From the NCBI RefSeq assembly GCF_001580545.1, contig NZ_LRBG01000003.1, forward strand, positions 62,001 through 126,000: a stretch of DNA of 64,000 nucleotides, in the 5' to 3' direction. Source of the DNA: Paraburkholderia monticola. Lineage in GTDB: Bacteria; Pseudomonadota; Gammaproteobacteria; Burkholderiales; Burkholderiaceae. The translations under genes were made by a program, and so were the position numbers. The notes under the pieces were generated by a model, which saw only the letters and a list, made by a program, of their open reading frames with translations, was not told the DNA's origin and searched no databases. Shown piece after piece: positions 56,041-64,000 of this stretch (positions are counted from its first letter, which is position 1; every line of letters starts with the position of its first letter).

Positions 56041-57771
56041 CTACCCCTTCTCGTCGAGCCGCTCCTCCTTGTAGCGGCTCTCCATCTCGTGCAGGCGCGC
56101 ATCGACGGTCGCGAGGTCGTAATAGCCGATCGTCTTCAGGTCGCGCGCGTCCTTCAACTGCCGGATCGCCGATGGCCACGCCCCCTCCAGCGCGAACTTC
56201 TCCGCCATCGCGCGATGCTGCGTCAACGCATCACCGCTGCCCGCGCTCGCCTGCGCGAGATACAGCCACCACGCGGGTTGATCGGGATGCGCCCGGGTTT
56301 CCTGCATCGCGAGCGCCTGTGCGTCGGTAAAACGGTGCAGCGTCAGCAGCGTGCGGATGTGGATGTCGATCGCGGCGTTCGATTGCGGCCAGCGCTTCTG
56401 CGCGAACTCGGCGAGACGCGCGGCTTCGTCGGCGTGACCGGCGGAGCGCGCGATGTCGGCCGCGAGCACGTCGAGGCTCGGCGAATCGCGCTCGGGCTCG
56501 CCTTGCGCACGCGCGCCCGAAACGAACGTCGCGCGGGCGTTCGCGAGCGAGGCCGCCGCGTCGTCGTAGCGTTCGAGCAGCATCTGTCCATAGGCGATGC
56601 CGTACCAGTTCGCCGCGACGTTCAGCGCGGTACGGTCGTCGATTTCCGAGCGCAGCCGAGAAATCGCGTCCGCGTAATCGCTGCGCGAGTGGACCTGCAA
56701 CAGACGGGAACGCGCCCGCACGAATCCATATTCGGGGTCCTGATGCGGTTGCCGGTACGGCGCGCGACGCGCGCGGTCTTCCATGTCGGCGATCCGCTCG
56801 CCGGTCAACGGATGCGTGCGCGCATAGGCCGGCACGCCGTTTTCATCCATCGCCGCGCGATCGAGCCGGTGGAAGAACGTCGGCATCGCATACGGGTCAT
56901 AGCCGGCGCCCGCGAGCAGCAGAAAACCGACGCGGTCAGCTTCCTGCTCGGCCGAACGCGAGAAGCGCAGCTGGCTGTCGACCGCATACGCCTCGCCGCC
57001 AATCGCAATCGCGCTACCCAGGTCGCCGCTGTGCGCGAGCACGCCGGCCAGCACGCCGAACAGCAGACCGACGAGCGCCGCGATGCCGCCGTGCTCGCCG
57101 TTTGCGATCATCCGCGAGATGTGCCGCTGCAGCACGTGGCCCATCTCGTGACCGAGCACCGACGCGAGCTCGGACTCGGTCTGCGTCGCCGCGATGAGCC
57201 CCGTGTTCACGCCGATGAAGCCACCCGGCAGCGAAAACGCGTTGATCTGCGAGTCGCGCACCGCGAACAGCTCGAAGTCCGGACGATAGCCGCCGATGTA
57301 TAGCGCGCTGGCCGCCGCGGCGAGCCTGGCCGCGACCGAATTCAGGTAGTCGCGCACCAGCCAGTCGTCGAGATAGTCGGGATCGCGGCGCAGGTCGCGC
57401 ATCACGCGCTCGCCTAGCTTGCGCTCGGCCTGCGGCGTCAGCGAGTCGGCGCCGCCGCTGCCGAGATCGGGCAATTGCTGCGCGGCGATCGGCGCGCGCC
57501 AGTCGTTGCTGCCATGGCTGCCGCTGCTGCCACTTCCGCCGCCGTTGGACAAGCGGCTCTGTGCGCCGCCATAGGTGCCGAACACGCCGCGCGCGATGTC
57601 GGCGGGCAGGATCGGATCGGCATACGCGGCGCCTGCGCCGCTGACGAGCGGCGCCTCCGACGCCGACGCGTGCGGCGCGACGGCCGCCCCGCCGCCCGAT
57701 TGCGCAAACGCGCCCGGCGGCACCGCGAGCGCGACGGATAGCAACGCAGCGAGGAATCGTTTTGGATGCAT
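56041..57771 (-). CDS. M48-family metalloprotease with TPR region (BepA/YfgC-like)
   Basis: A 576-residue periplasmic protease. The signal peptide is about 1-23. The zinc motif H208-E-M-G-H212 is in LGHEMGHVLQRH, with a third ligand in AEQEADRVGF. The N-terminal Gly/Ser/Asn linker at about 68-92 is followed by a C-terminal repeat region of about 350-560 with tetratricopeptide-like helices. BepA-type proteins assemble or degrade outer-membrane LptD and other porins. The ATG at 57771 is divergent from moaC; the gap is 187 bases. Confidence 0.92.
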   Translation of the reverse strand: MHPKRFLAALLSVALAVPPGAFAQSGGGAAVAPHASASEAPLVSGAGAAYADPILPADIARGVFGTYGGAQSRLSNGGGSGSSGSHGSNDWRAPIAAQQLPDLGSGGADSLTPQAERKLGERVMRDLRRDPDYLDDWLVRDYLNSVAARLAAAASALYIGGYRPDFELFAVRDSQINAFSLPGGFIGVNTGLIAATQTESELASVLGHEMGHVLQRHISRMIANGEHGGIAALVGLLFGVLAGVLAHSGDLGSAIAIGGEAYAVDSQLRFSRSAEQEADRVGFLLLAGAGYDPYAMPTFFHRLDRAAMDENGVPAYARTHPLTGERIADMEDRARRAPYRQPHQDPEYGFVRARSRLLQVHSRSDYADAISRLRSEIDDRTALNVAANWYGIAYGQMLLERYDDAAASLANARATFVSGARAQGEPERDSPSLDVLAADIARSAGHADEAARLAEFAQKRWPQSNAAIDIHIRTLLTLHRFTDAQALAMQETRAHPDQPAWWLYLAQASAGSGDALTQHRAMAEKFALEGAWPSAIRQLKDARDLKTIGYYDLATVDARLHEMESRYKEERLDEKG

Positions 57772-57958
57772 CGCGAAGCCGGTCTGACGAAGTCGAAAAG
57801 CGCCGCCCGCGGCCCGGACTAAGATAACGGGCAGGAGCGCCGCAGGACACGCACGAGGCGAAACGCACAGCACGATACAGCGCAAGTGTAATCAGTCGCG
57901 GCGACGATTCGAGGCCGCGCCGCACTGCTATGATAGGCGCCCTCTGAAGGAGTCAACC

Positions 57959-58438
57959 ATGCCTGAACTCACTCATTTCGATGCGGCCGGCGAGGCGCAT
58001 ATGGTGGACGTCGGCGGCAAGCAGGAGACGAGGCGCATCGCGATCGCGCGTGGCTCGATCCGCATGCTGCCCGACACGTTCGCGCTGATCCGCGACGGCA
58101 ATGCCAAAAAGGGCGACGTGATCGGCATCGCGCGCATCGCGGCGATCCAGGCCTCGAAGCGCACCGCCGATCTGATTCCGTTGTGCCACCCGCTGGCGCT
58201 GACACGCGTGAAGGCCGAGTTCGAGCTCGACGAGAAGATGCCCGGCGTGCACTGCACGGTTCAGGTGGAGACGTTCGGGCGCACGGGCGTCGAGATGGAA
58301 GCGCTGACCGCCGTGCAGATCGGCCTCTTGACCGTGTACGACATGTGCAAGGCGGTGGATCGCGGCATGACCATCACCGACGTGAAGGTGCTGGAGAAGC
58401 ACGGCGGGAAATCGGGGGATTGGGTCGCGCAGGGTTGA
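57959..58438 (+). CDS. moaC: Cyclic pyranopterin monophosphate synthase
   Basis: A 159-residue MoaC, converting the MoaA product to cyclic pyranopterin monophosphate in molybdopterin synthesis. [16 protein letters not shown] holds the active-site His and Lys. [27 protein letters not shown] is read as [20 protein letters not shown], with KSGDW at the end. AAGGAG lies 6 bases before the ATG. The other moa genes are not in this window. Confidence 0.97.
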   Translation: MPELTHFDAAGEAHMVDVGGKQETRRIAIARGSIRMLPDTFALIRDGNAKKGDVIGIARIAAIQASKRTADLIPLCHPLALTRVKAEFELDEKMPGVHCTVQVETFGRTGVEMEALTAVQIGLLTVYDMCKAVDRGMTITDVKVLEKHGGKSGDWVAQG

Positions 58439-58469
58439 GGCGCGGTTCGACAACTATCGGGGTAGCAAG

Positions 58470-58820
58470 ATGACCATCGACAAACTGCTCGAGCAGCTAC
58501 TGGCGTTTCGCGACGCGCGCGACTGGCAGCAGTTTCACACGCTGCGCAATTTGATCGTCTCCACCGGCATCGAAGCCGGCGAGCTGCTGGAGACGATTCA
58601 GTGGAAATCCGATGCCCAGATCGACGCGCTACTGCGCGATCCGGCGCAATCGACGAACCTCAGGCACGAGTGCGCCGACGTGTTCATGTATCTGCTGCTG
58701 GTGGCCCATACCGCGGGTTTCGATCTCGTCGACGCAGCGGCGGAAAAACTGCAGCTGAACGAAGCGCGCTACCCCGTCGACAAGGCGAAAGGCACCGCCG
58801 CGAAGTATTCCGAACTTTGA
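58470..58820 (+). CDS. MazG-like (RS21-C6/iMazG) nucleotide pyrophosphohydrolase
   Basis: A 116-residue all-alpha NTP-pyrophosphatase domain, single copy. The metal motif is E-x-x-E in TGIEAGELLETIQW, followed by HECADVFMYLLL (E and D). It may sanitise dCTP-like or damaged nucleotides. It follows moaC by 31 bases on the same strand and may be co-transcribed. Substrate unknown. Confidence 0.88.
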   Translation: MTIDKLLEQLLAFRDARDWQQFHTLRNLIVSTGIEAGELLETIQWKSDAQIDALLRDPAQSTNLRHECADVFMYLLLVAHTAGFDLVDAAAEKLQLNEARYPVDKAKGTAAKYSEL

Positions 58821-58873
58821 ACTTCGCAGCGCGCAAGCCTTGGCCTCAGCGTGCCTGAGCTTGCTCTTCGCAA

Positions 58874-60655
58874 TCAATCGCTGTCGCTATCGTCGTCCGG
58901 TGTCGTATCGGTCGCCGGCGTGCCGTAGCGCTTCACCAACTGCTCCCTGAAGCCCGCGAGCGACTTCTGCTCGTCGACGAGCTCATACAGATAGCCGAGC
59001 TGCGCCGGCCAATCCTTCAGTTCCTCCGCGAAAATCCGCAGGCGTTCGACAGTATCGAGCGCCGCCGCGGTATCGCCGGTCAATGCCTGCAGCACCGCAT
59101 ATCGACGCAGCACCGTCTCGCCCGGCAACAACGCAATCGCCTGCTTGTGCATTGCGAGCTTACGTTGCAGGTTCAGCGGATTCATCGGCTGCAGCGTCGC
59201 GAGACCGTATTCGCCCCAGGAGCCGAACAGGAGCGACGGATCCGCGCTGTACTGCTCGGCCGGCCGCGCGCCGTAGTACAGCACCTCGGCACGCGCATAG
59301 TCGCGATACACCGGATACAGCGCGGCAAGTCCGCCGAACACCACGACGGCGAACGCGCCGAACGAAACATTCGCGGGCACCACCCGCAACGGCCGCGTTT
59401 CGAGCAGGCCGAACACGAACATCGCGGGCAGCAGGAAGAACATGTACTGCTGCGGATACTCGACGAGCGCGTGCATCGTCAGCACGCCGATCAGCGCGAT
59501 GCCGAACACGCGCGCGGCGCTTTGCGGCGCACGCACGACGCGCACGAGCCACCCGATCAGACCCACGAGCACGATCGCGAGGCCGATCAGACCGGTCTTC
59601 GCGAGCAGGTCGATAAAGATGTCGTGCGAGTTGTTGGCGATCTCGACGCCGCCCAGCTGCTTGACGAGCTCGAACTGATAGCTCGGGAATTCGCCCCAGC
59701 CGACGCCGAGCAGCGGATGCATCTTGAACATCGTCCAGCCGTATTTCCAGAGCGCCAGGCGCGGAGCGATCTGGCCGGCGTCCTGGAAGCGCTCGGCGGC
59801 CGACTGCCCGAGCTCGAGGTGATAACGCACGTTGGCCCAGCGGATCAGCGCATTGACCACGAAGAACAGCACCGCGAGCGCGATCGGCACCAGCCACGCG
59901 CTGTTACTGCGGCGCAGTTGCGGTTCGTTGCGCATTTGCGCGAAGGCCATCCAGAAGCCGGCGACGACGATCACGCCCATCTGCAGCCACGGACCGCGCG
60001 ACACGGTCAGCGCGAGACCGACCGAGAAAATCGTCGATACGAGCAGCCAGACCGGCACCGCAATGCGGCGCGTCTGCACGAGGTACAGCGCGCCCGCCAT
60101 CGCAAACGCGATATACGTCGCGAGATGGTTCGCCTGCGCCATGTTGCCGAATGGCCGCCGCTCGACCGTTACGTTGTACGAGACGACGAACGGCGCGACA
60201 CGCGTCTCGAGGTGAAACAGCTGGATCACCTGGCTGAACACCGCAAACAGACCGCCGACGATCAACGCCCCCGCCGCCCAGCGCAACGCGGTTTCGTCGA
60301 GCTTCACGCGGGTGAAGCCATAGCCCACGTGCACGGCCATGAACGCGGCGAGCAGGAAGCCGGCGCCGAGCCAGTTCATCGACGGTTGCGCGACCGGCAG
60401 CAGCGTCTGCACCACCAGCACGAGGCCGAACAGCAGTGGCACGAGCGCGACCGTGGGCGACGCGAAGCTCACGCGCGGCCGCGCGGTCGCGACCAGCAGC
60501 ACGACGGCGGCACCGGTCAGCAGATACAACGCGAGCGAAGTGAATTCGGCGTAGAAGGTTGGGATCGGATACGTATGGTTGGCAACTGCATAGGGCAGAA
60601 TCAATGCAAGAGCCAGCAGTACGAGAGACAGGTAGCGCGCAAAAGGGGTGGGCAT
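58874..60655 (-). CDS. pglL: Pilin/protein O-oligosaccharyltransferase (PglL/O-antigen ligase family)
   Basis: A 593-residue inner-membrane Wzy_C superfamily ligase. About eleven to twelve membrane helices in the N-terminal 430 residues include the conserved periplasmic loop NNSHDIFIDLLAKTGLIGL and the catalytic-region motif WGEFPSYQFELVK. A soluble C-terminal part of about 150 residues follows. It transfers a lipid-linked glycan to serines of proteins such as pilin. It lies 149 bases downstream of the pilin gene on the same strand, the arrangement of Pseudomonas TfpO/PilO-type and of Burkholderia PglL. ATG 60655; the longer frame is not supported. Confidence 0.88.
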   Translation of the reverse strand: MPTPFARYLSLVLLALALILPYAVANHTYPIPTFYAEFTSLALYLLTGAAVVLLVATARPRVSFASPTVALVPLLFGLVLVVQTLLPVAQPSMNWLGAGFLLAAFMAVHVGYGFTRVKLDETALRWAAGALIVGGLFAVFSQVIQLFHLETRVAPFVVSYNVTVERRPFGNMAQANHLATYIAFAMAGALYLVQTRRIAVPVWLLVSTIFSVGLALTVSRGPWLQMGVIVVAGFWMAFAQMRNEPQLRRSNSAWLVPIALAVLFFVVNALIRWANVRYHLELGQSAAERFQDAGQIAPRLALWKYGWTMFKMHPLLGVGWGEFPSYQFELVKQLGGVEIANNSHDIFIDLLAKTGLIGLAIVLVGLIGWLVRVVRAPQSAARVFGIALIGVLTMHALVEYPQQYMFFLLPAMFVFGLLETRPLRVVPANVSFGAFAVVVFGGLAALYPVYRDYARAEVLYYGARPAEQYSADPSLLFGSWGEYGLATLQPMNPLNLQRKLAMHKQAIALLPGETVLRRYAVLQALTGDTAAALDTVERLRIFAEELKDWPAQLGYLYELVDEQKSLAGFREQLVKRYGTPATDTTPDDDSDSD

Positions 60656-60804
60656 CGAATCAACGGTGGGCGTCAGCAACCGGCGCACTATACAAAAAAT
60701 TCGTTGCACTGTGCGCCGGCCCGGCCGAAATAGGCAGAAAATCAGCCTTTTACGTTGATTCTTCGACTCGGCAGGCCAGCTCGGCCGCCGTCTCTTTCAT
60801 TCAC

Positions 60805-61428
60805 TTACGCACGGCATTCGGGCGGCGCCAGATTCGCGGCGAGCGTCGGCGCTTCGCCCGGCATCGGCCCCGAGCCTGGCGCCGGCAACGACGACGCGCT
60901 CTTGCCGCTCGCAAAACACTCCCACGTCAGCGCACCGCTTTGCACCGCGTCCTTGCTCAACGCGATGCGCGCGCTCGGCGCATCGGCGTTGTCCGGCACC
61001 GAGGGCACCAGCGTCAGCGCGTTCGCTCCGGCCTGGGCGACGCGGGTCGTGTAGGTGATCGTGATCTGTCCGGTGTCGTCGTCGATCTGGATGGACTCGA
61101 CATTGCGCGTGGCGGGCGGCGACGCATAACCGCCGCTGAACGCGTTGCCGCTTGCGGCGTTTTCAGCCACCGCGAGCCGCGCCGACGCCGCGAGCGACAA
61201 GCCCTCGCCGACCCGGCTGCGCGCCAGATAGTCCTGATACGCGGGAATCGCATAGGCCGCGATCACACCGACGATCGCCAGCACGATCATCAGCTCGATC
61301 AGCGTGAAGCCGACGCCGCAGCGGCGCCAGACCCGCGCGATCCAGCCCGCGCGCCAGCGTGCGCGGCGCGACGAACGCGTGCGTTGCGTGGATTGAGAGT
61401 AAGGGGAATACGGCAAGGTGACGATCAT
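60805..61428 (-). CDS. pilA: Type IV prepilin with 40-residue leader
   Basis: A 207-residue prepilin. The class III signal [28 protein letters not shown] is read as G40-F41[10 protein letters not shown], with E45 as Glu+5. The leader is about 40 residues, Arg-rich, much longer than the usual 6-7 (type IVa) or 15-30 (type IVb). The start is well supported by AGGAG 8 bases before the ATG. C171 and C205 probably form the C-terminal disulfide loop, in which a Ser/Ala/Pro-rich segment ([10 protein letters not shown]) could be the O-glycosylation site for the PglL-type ligase next door (inference). Processed by a prepilin peptidase and assembled into pili. Confidence 0.9.
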   Translation of the reverse strand: MIVTLPYSPYSQSTQRTRSSRRARWRAGWIARVWRRCGVGFTLIELMIVLAIVGVIAAYAIPAYQDYLARSRVGEGLSLAASARLAVAENAASGNAFSGGYASPPATRNVESIQIDDDTGQITITYTTRVAQAGANALTLVPSVPDNADAPSARIALSKDAVQSGALTWECFASGKSASSLPAPGSGPMPGEAPTLAANLAPPECRA

Positions 61429-61450
61429 CGGCAGACTCCTGATACGAAAA

Positions 61451-61480
61451 ACGCCTGGCCCGAGGATCGGGAACAGGCGT
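61451..61480 (-). terminator. Terminator between terC and pilA
   Basis: ACGCCTG (61451-61457) pairs with CAGGCGT (61474-61480), with an inner CCCGA/TCGGG helix. On the minus strand it is followed by five T's. It ends the terC transcript before pilA. Confidence 0.8.
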
Positions 61481-61617
61481 CTTTATCGTAGCGAGCGTGG
61501 CTCGCGCTTCACAGTCAGCCGGATGGCCAGGCTTGCGTTCGGACGGCGTCCCGGTTTAGGCGATCTGCACGTGGCGGCGCCGCGCGCCGGGTGCCGTCGA
61601 CGCCGTCCGCGCCGCGC

Positions 61618-62322
61618 TCATACCGCCGCGCGTTTCGCGTTACGCCGCTTCACCAGATAACCGACGATCACGACGAACAGTGCCCCCGCGAGGCTCATCC
61701 CGTACTCGGCGACGGGCGTGTCGAGGATCGGCCAGCGGTCGCCGGCCGGATCGTTGACCATCAGACCGCCCGCGATCCATCCGAGCAGCGCGGCGCCGAA
61801 CAGCACGACGGCAGGAAAGCGATCGAGCAACTTCAGAATCAGCTGGCTGCCCCACACGATCAACGGAATGCTCACGACGAGGCCAAAGATCACCAGTGCC
61901 AGGCGATGCTCCTGCTCGGCGGCTTCGGCCGCGCCCGCGATCGCGATCACGTTGTCGACGCTCATCACCGCGTCGGCGACGATGATCGTCTTCACCGCCG
62001 AGATCAGCTTGTCGGCCGGCTTCACGTTCGCATGCCCCTCGTGCGCAGGCGCAAGAAGACGCACGCCGATCCAAAGCAGCAGCAGACCACCCGTGAACTT
62101 CAGGAACGGCACATCGAGCAGCACGACCGCGAATGCGATCAGCACGACCCGCAGCGCGATCGCGCCGACTGTCCCCCACACGATGCCGCGCATGCGCTGC
62201 GACTGCGGCAGGTTGCGGCAGGCAAGCGCGATCACGACCGCGTTATCGCCGCCAAGCAGAATGTCGATGACGATGATCTGAAAGACCGCGCCCCAATTGA
62301 GAGTCGTGATGAAGTCGAGCAT
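61618..62322 (-). CDS. TerC-family membrane protein
   Basis: A 234-residue TerC-family integral membrane protein. About seven helices. The metal-site motif DILLGGDNAVVIALACR (quoted) and VADAVMSVDNVIAIAGAAE carry conserved Asp residues for metal binding. Members export manganese or tellurite-related metals or assist membrane-protein metalation. ATG 62322 matches the family start; ATG 62334 is possible. It lies between sucCD and pilA on the same strand. Confidence 0.92.
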   Translation of the reverse strand: MLDFITTLNWGAVFQIIVIDILLGGDNAVVIALACRNLPQSQRMRGIVWGTVGAIALRVVLIAFAVVLLDVPFLKFTGGLLLLWIGVRLLAPAHEGHANVKPADKLISAVKTIIVADAVMSVDNVIAIAGAAEAAEQEHRLALVIFGLVVSIPLIVWGSQLILKLLDRFPAVVLFGAALLGWIAGGLMVNDPAGDRWPILDTPVAEYGMSLAGALFVVIVGYLVKRRNAKRAAV

Positions 62323-62385
62323 GGAAGAAAGCATAAGAAGAAAATCGGCGGCCGGACACAAACTCTGCGCAAGCGCGGACGAAAA

Positions 62386-62417
62386 AAAAGCGGGGGAGTC
62401 TGCACTCCCCCGCTTTT
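62386..62417 (-). terminator. Terminator after sucD
   Basis: A 14-base perfect stem, AAAAGCGGGGGAGT with ACTCCCCCGCTTTT, loop CTGC, and eight T's on the minus strand. A clear Rho-independent terminator that ends the sucCD operon before terC. Confidence 0.94.
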
Positions 62418-62489
62418 CGGGACTTCGCGCTCACGAAAGGAATTCGTAAGCGTATCAAAAATCGCGCGCCTACGGCACGCGAATTCGAT

Positions 62490-63371
62490 TTACAGCATCG
62501 CCTTCAGAAGACGCGCCATTTCCGACGGGTTCTTCGTGACCTTGATACCGCACGCGTCCATGATTTCCAGCTTCGCTTCAGCGGTGTCGGCACCGCCCGA
62601 GATCAGCGCGCCGGCGTGGCCCATGCGCTTGCCCGGAGGCGCCGTGACGCCAGCGATAAAGCCAACCACCGGCTTCTTCATGTTGTCCTTGATCCACTCG
62701 GCAGCGTTCGCCTCGTCCGGACCGCCGATTTCGCCGATCATGATGACGGCATCCGTATCCGGATCGTCGTTGAACATCTTCATGACGTCGATGTGCTTCA
62801 GACCGTTGATCGGGTCGCCGCCGATACCGACTGCCGACGACTGGCCGAGGCCGATCGCGGTCAGCTGGCCGACTGCTTCATACGTCAGCGTGCCCGAACG
62901 CGACACGACGCCGATGCGGCCCTTGCGGTGGATGTGACCCGGCATGATGCCGATCTTCAGTTCGTCCGGCGTGATCGTGCCCGGGCAGTTCGGTCCGAGC
63001 AGCAGCGTCTTGCGGTTTTCTGCGCGCATGCGAGCCTTCAGCTCGATCATGTCACGGACGGGAATGCCTTCCGTGATGCAGATTGCCAGATCCAGGTCGG
63101 CTTCGACAGCTTCCCAGATCGCAGCAGCAGCGCCTGCCGGCGGAACGTAAATCACCGACACGGTCGCGCCCGTTTCAGCCTTGGCTTCAGCGACGCTCGC
63201 GTAGATGGGGATGCCTTCGAAATCTTCGCCGGCGCGCTTCGGGTTCACGCCCGCGACGTACGCTTCGCGGCCGTTTGCGTATTCACGGCAAGCACGCGTG
63301 TGGAACTGACCGGTCTTGCCGGTGATGCCCTGCGTGATGACCTTGGTGTCTTTGTTGATCAGAATCGACAT
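62490..63371 (-). CDS. sucD: Succinyl-CoA synthetase alpha subunit
   Basis: A 293-residue subunit of the TCA-cycle enzyme that couples succinyl-CoA cleavage to nucleotide triphosphate formation. The CoA-binding N-terminus has VITQGITGKTGQFHT. LLGPNCPGTITPDE and the phosphorylated His in KRMGHAGALISGGADTAEAK are conserved. AGAGG lies before the ATG. Upstream on the same strand is sucC. Confidence 0.97.
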   Translation of the reverse strand: MSILINKDTKVITQGITGKTGQFHTRACREYANGREAYVAGVNPKRAGEDFEGIPIYASVAEAKAETGATVSVIYVPPAGAAAAIWEAVEADLDLAICITEGIPVRDMIELKARMRAENRKTLLLGPNCPGTITPDELKIGIMPGHIHRKGRIGVVSRSGTLTYEAVGQLTAIGLGQSSAVGIGGDPINGLKHIDVMKMFNDDPDTDAVIMIGEIGGPDEANAAEWIKDNMKKPVVGFIAGVTAPPGKRMGHAGALISGGADTAEAKLEIMDACGIKVTKNPSEMARLLKAML

Positions 63372-63501
63372 GTATTGACCTCTGTTCGTTTGGCGTCGCG
63401 CGTTAGCGCCACCTGGCGCGATGTTTCACGCCTGTGTCGCTCGCGCGCCGCCACTCGTCAATTTGGCAAAAAAGCTGGTAAATGCGCCGTAGACAGGTGG
63501 C

Positions 63502-64000
63502 TTACGCCTTGCCCGAAGCAGCCGCGACGACCTTCTGAGCCGCTTCTTCCATGCTGTCCGCCGCGATGATCGGCAGACCGGATTCAGCGAGCATCTTCTT
63601 GCCCAGGTCTTCGTTCGTGCCCTTCATGCGGACCACGAGCGGCACCTTCAGCGACACGGCCTTCGACGCCGCGATCACGCCTTCCGCGATCACGTCGCAG
63701 CGCATGATGCCACCGAAGATGTTGACCAGAATCGCGGTCAGGTTCGGGTTCTTCAGCATGATCTTGAACGCTTCGGTGACCTTCTCGGTCGTAGCTCCTC
63801 CGCCGACGTCGAGGAAGTTCGCCGGTTCGCCGCCGAACAGCTTGATGGTGTCCATCGTTGCCATTGCGAGGCCAGCGCCGTTCACGAGGCAGCCGATGTT
63901 GCCGTCGAGCGAAATGTACGCGAGGTCGAACTTCGACGCTTCGACTTCAGCCGGATCTTCTTCGTCCAGATCGCGGTACGCGACGATTTCCGGGTGACGG
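63502..64000 (-). CDS. sucC: Succinyl-CoA synthetase beta subunit, 5' part outside the window
   Basis: The C-terminal about 166 residues of SucC, open to the right window edge. [21 protein letters not shown] (quoted part [13 protein letters not shown]), [17 protein letters not shown] and [19 protein letters not shown] are hallmarks of the beta-subunit's CoA-ligase domain. The ATP-grasp half lies beyond the window. It pairs with sucD, starting 130 bases downstream. Confidence 0.96.
   Translation of the reverse strand, partial: RHPEIVAYRDLDEEDPAEVEASKFDLAYISLDGNIGCLVNGAGLAMATMDTIKLFGGEPANFLDVGGGATTEKVTEAFKIMLKNPNLTAILVNIFGGIMRCDVIAEGVIAASKAVSLKVPLVVRMKGTNEDLGKKMLAESGLPIIAADSMEEAAQKVVAAASGKA

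Noticed and set aside
62323-62489. Possible manganese riboswitch before terC
   Set aside because: The gap is only 167 bases and half is taken by the sucD terminator; no yybP-ykoY-like structure is seen.

Overview
The window is about 66% GC and coding-dense. It reads as part of the main chromosome of a Burkholderia-sensu-lato betaproteobacterium, most likely Paraburkholderia. This rests on the gene order pgk-pyk-fba-purC-purE-purK-sua5, the BpeAB-OprB-like efflux operon with its divergent TetR repressor, a pilin beside a PglL-type ligase and terC-sucD-sucC, and on overall protein character. No rRNA, tRNA, CRISPR array, insertion sequence or replication origin was found.

Layout. 1-12.9 kb is a polyol catabolism region. 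A truncated AraC-type activator is divergent from a D-arabinitol 4-dehydrogenase / xylulokinase / SorC-type regulator group (+). Facing them is a minus-strand operon with a sorbitol dehydrogenase, a complete polyol ABC importer (binding protein, two permeases, ATPase) and a HAD phosphatase. Both dehydrogenases feed ketoses towards kinases and the pentose-phosphate pool. Between the two groups, at 5.3-6.6 kb, sits a foreign-looking pair: a 276-residue protein ending in an RNase A-like (CdiA-CT type) toxin domain, and an AT-rich acidic gene that is probably its immunity protein.

13.0-16.4 kb is zur-znuACB, whose ATPase has a histidine-rich tail. 16.4-20 kb holds the glutathione-dependent formaldehyde pair (fghA, frmA) and a second FGGY kinase. 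20.4-21.9 kb is an NCS2 purine permease with a long structured leader. 22-29 kb is a BpeAB-OprB type RND pump with a TetR repressor and an AcrR-like operator. 29-33 kb carries small accessory genes. 33-36.7 kb is degP and a QseBC/PmrAB-like two-component system, with a PmrA-box-like repeat in front of degP.

37-64 kb is core housekeeping: dacB, a sterol-desaturase-like enzyme, a GDSL lipoprotein, sua5, purK/E/C, fba, pyk, pgk, azlCD, ilvE, waaF, a YheT-like hydrolase, an M48 protease, moaC, a MazG-like protein, a PglL-type O-oligosaccharyltransferase next to a type IV pilin with an unusually long leader, terC, and sucD with part of sucC running off the right edge.

The strongest candidate for an undescribed system is the stand-alone RNase A-like toxin/immunity pair. 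Other notable points are the 171-codon in-frame stretch in front of pyruvate kinase, the 40-residue pilin leader, the His-rich ZnuC tail, the PmrA-box-like site at degP, and the hairpins between the polyol-binding protein and permease genes. Functions are assigned from motifs seen by eye; no database search was run.
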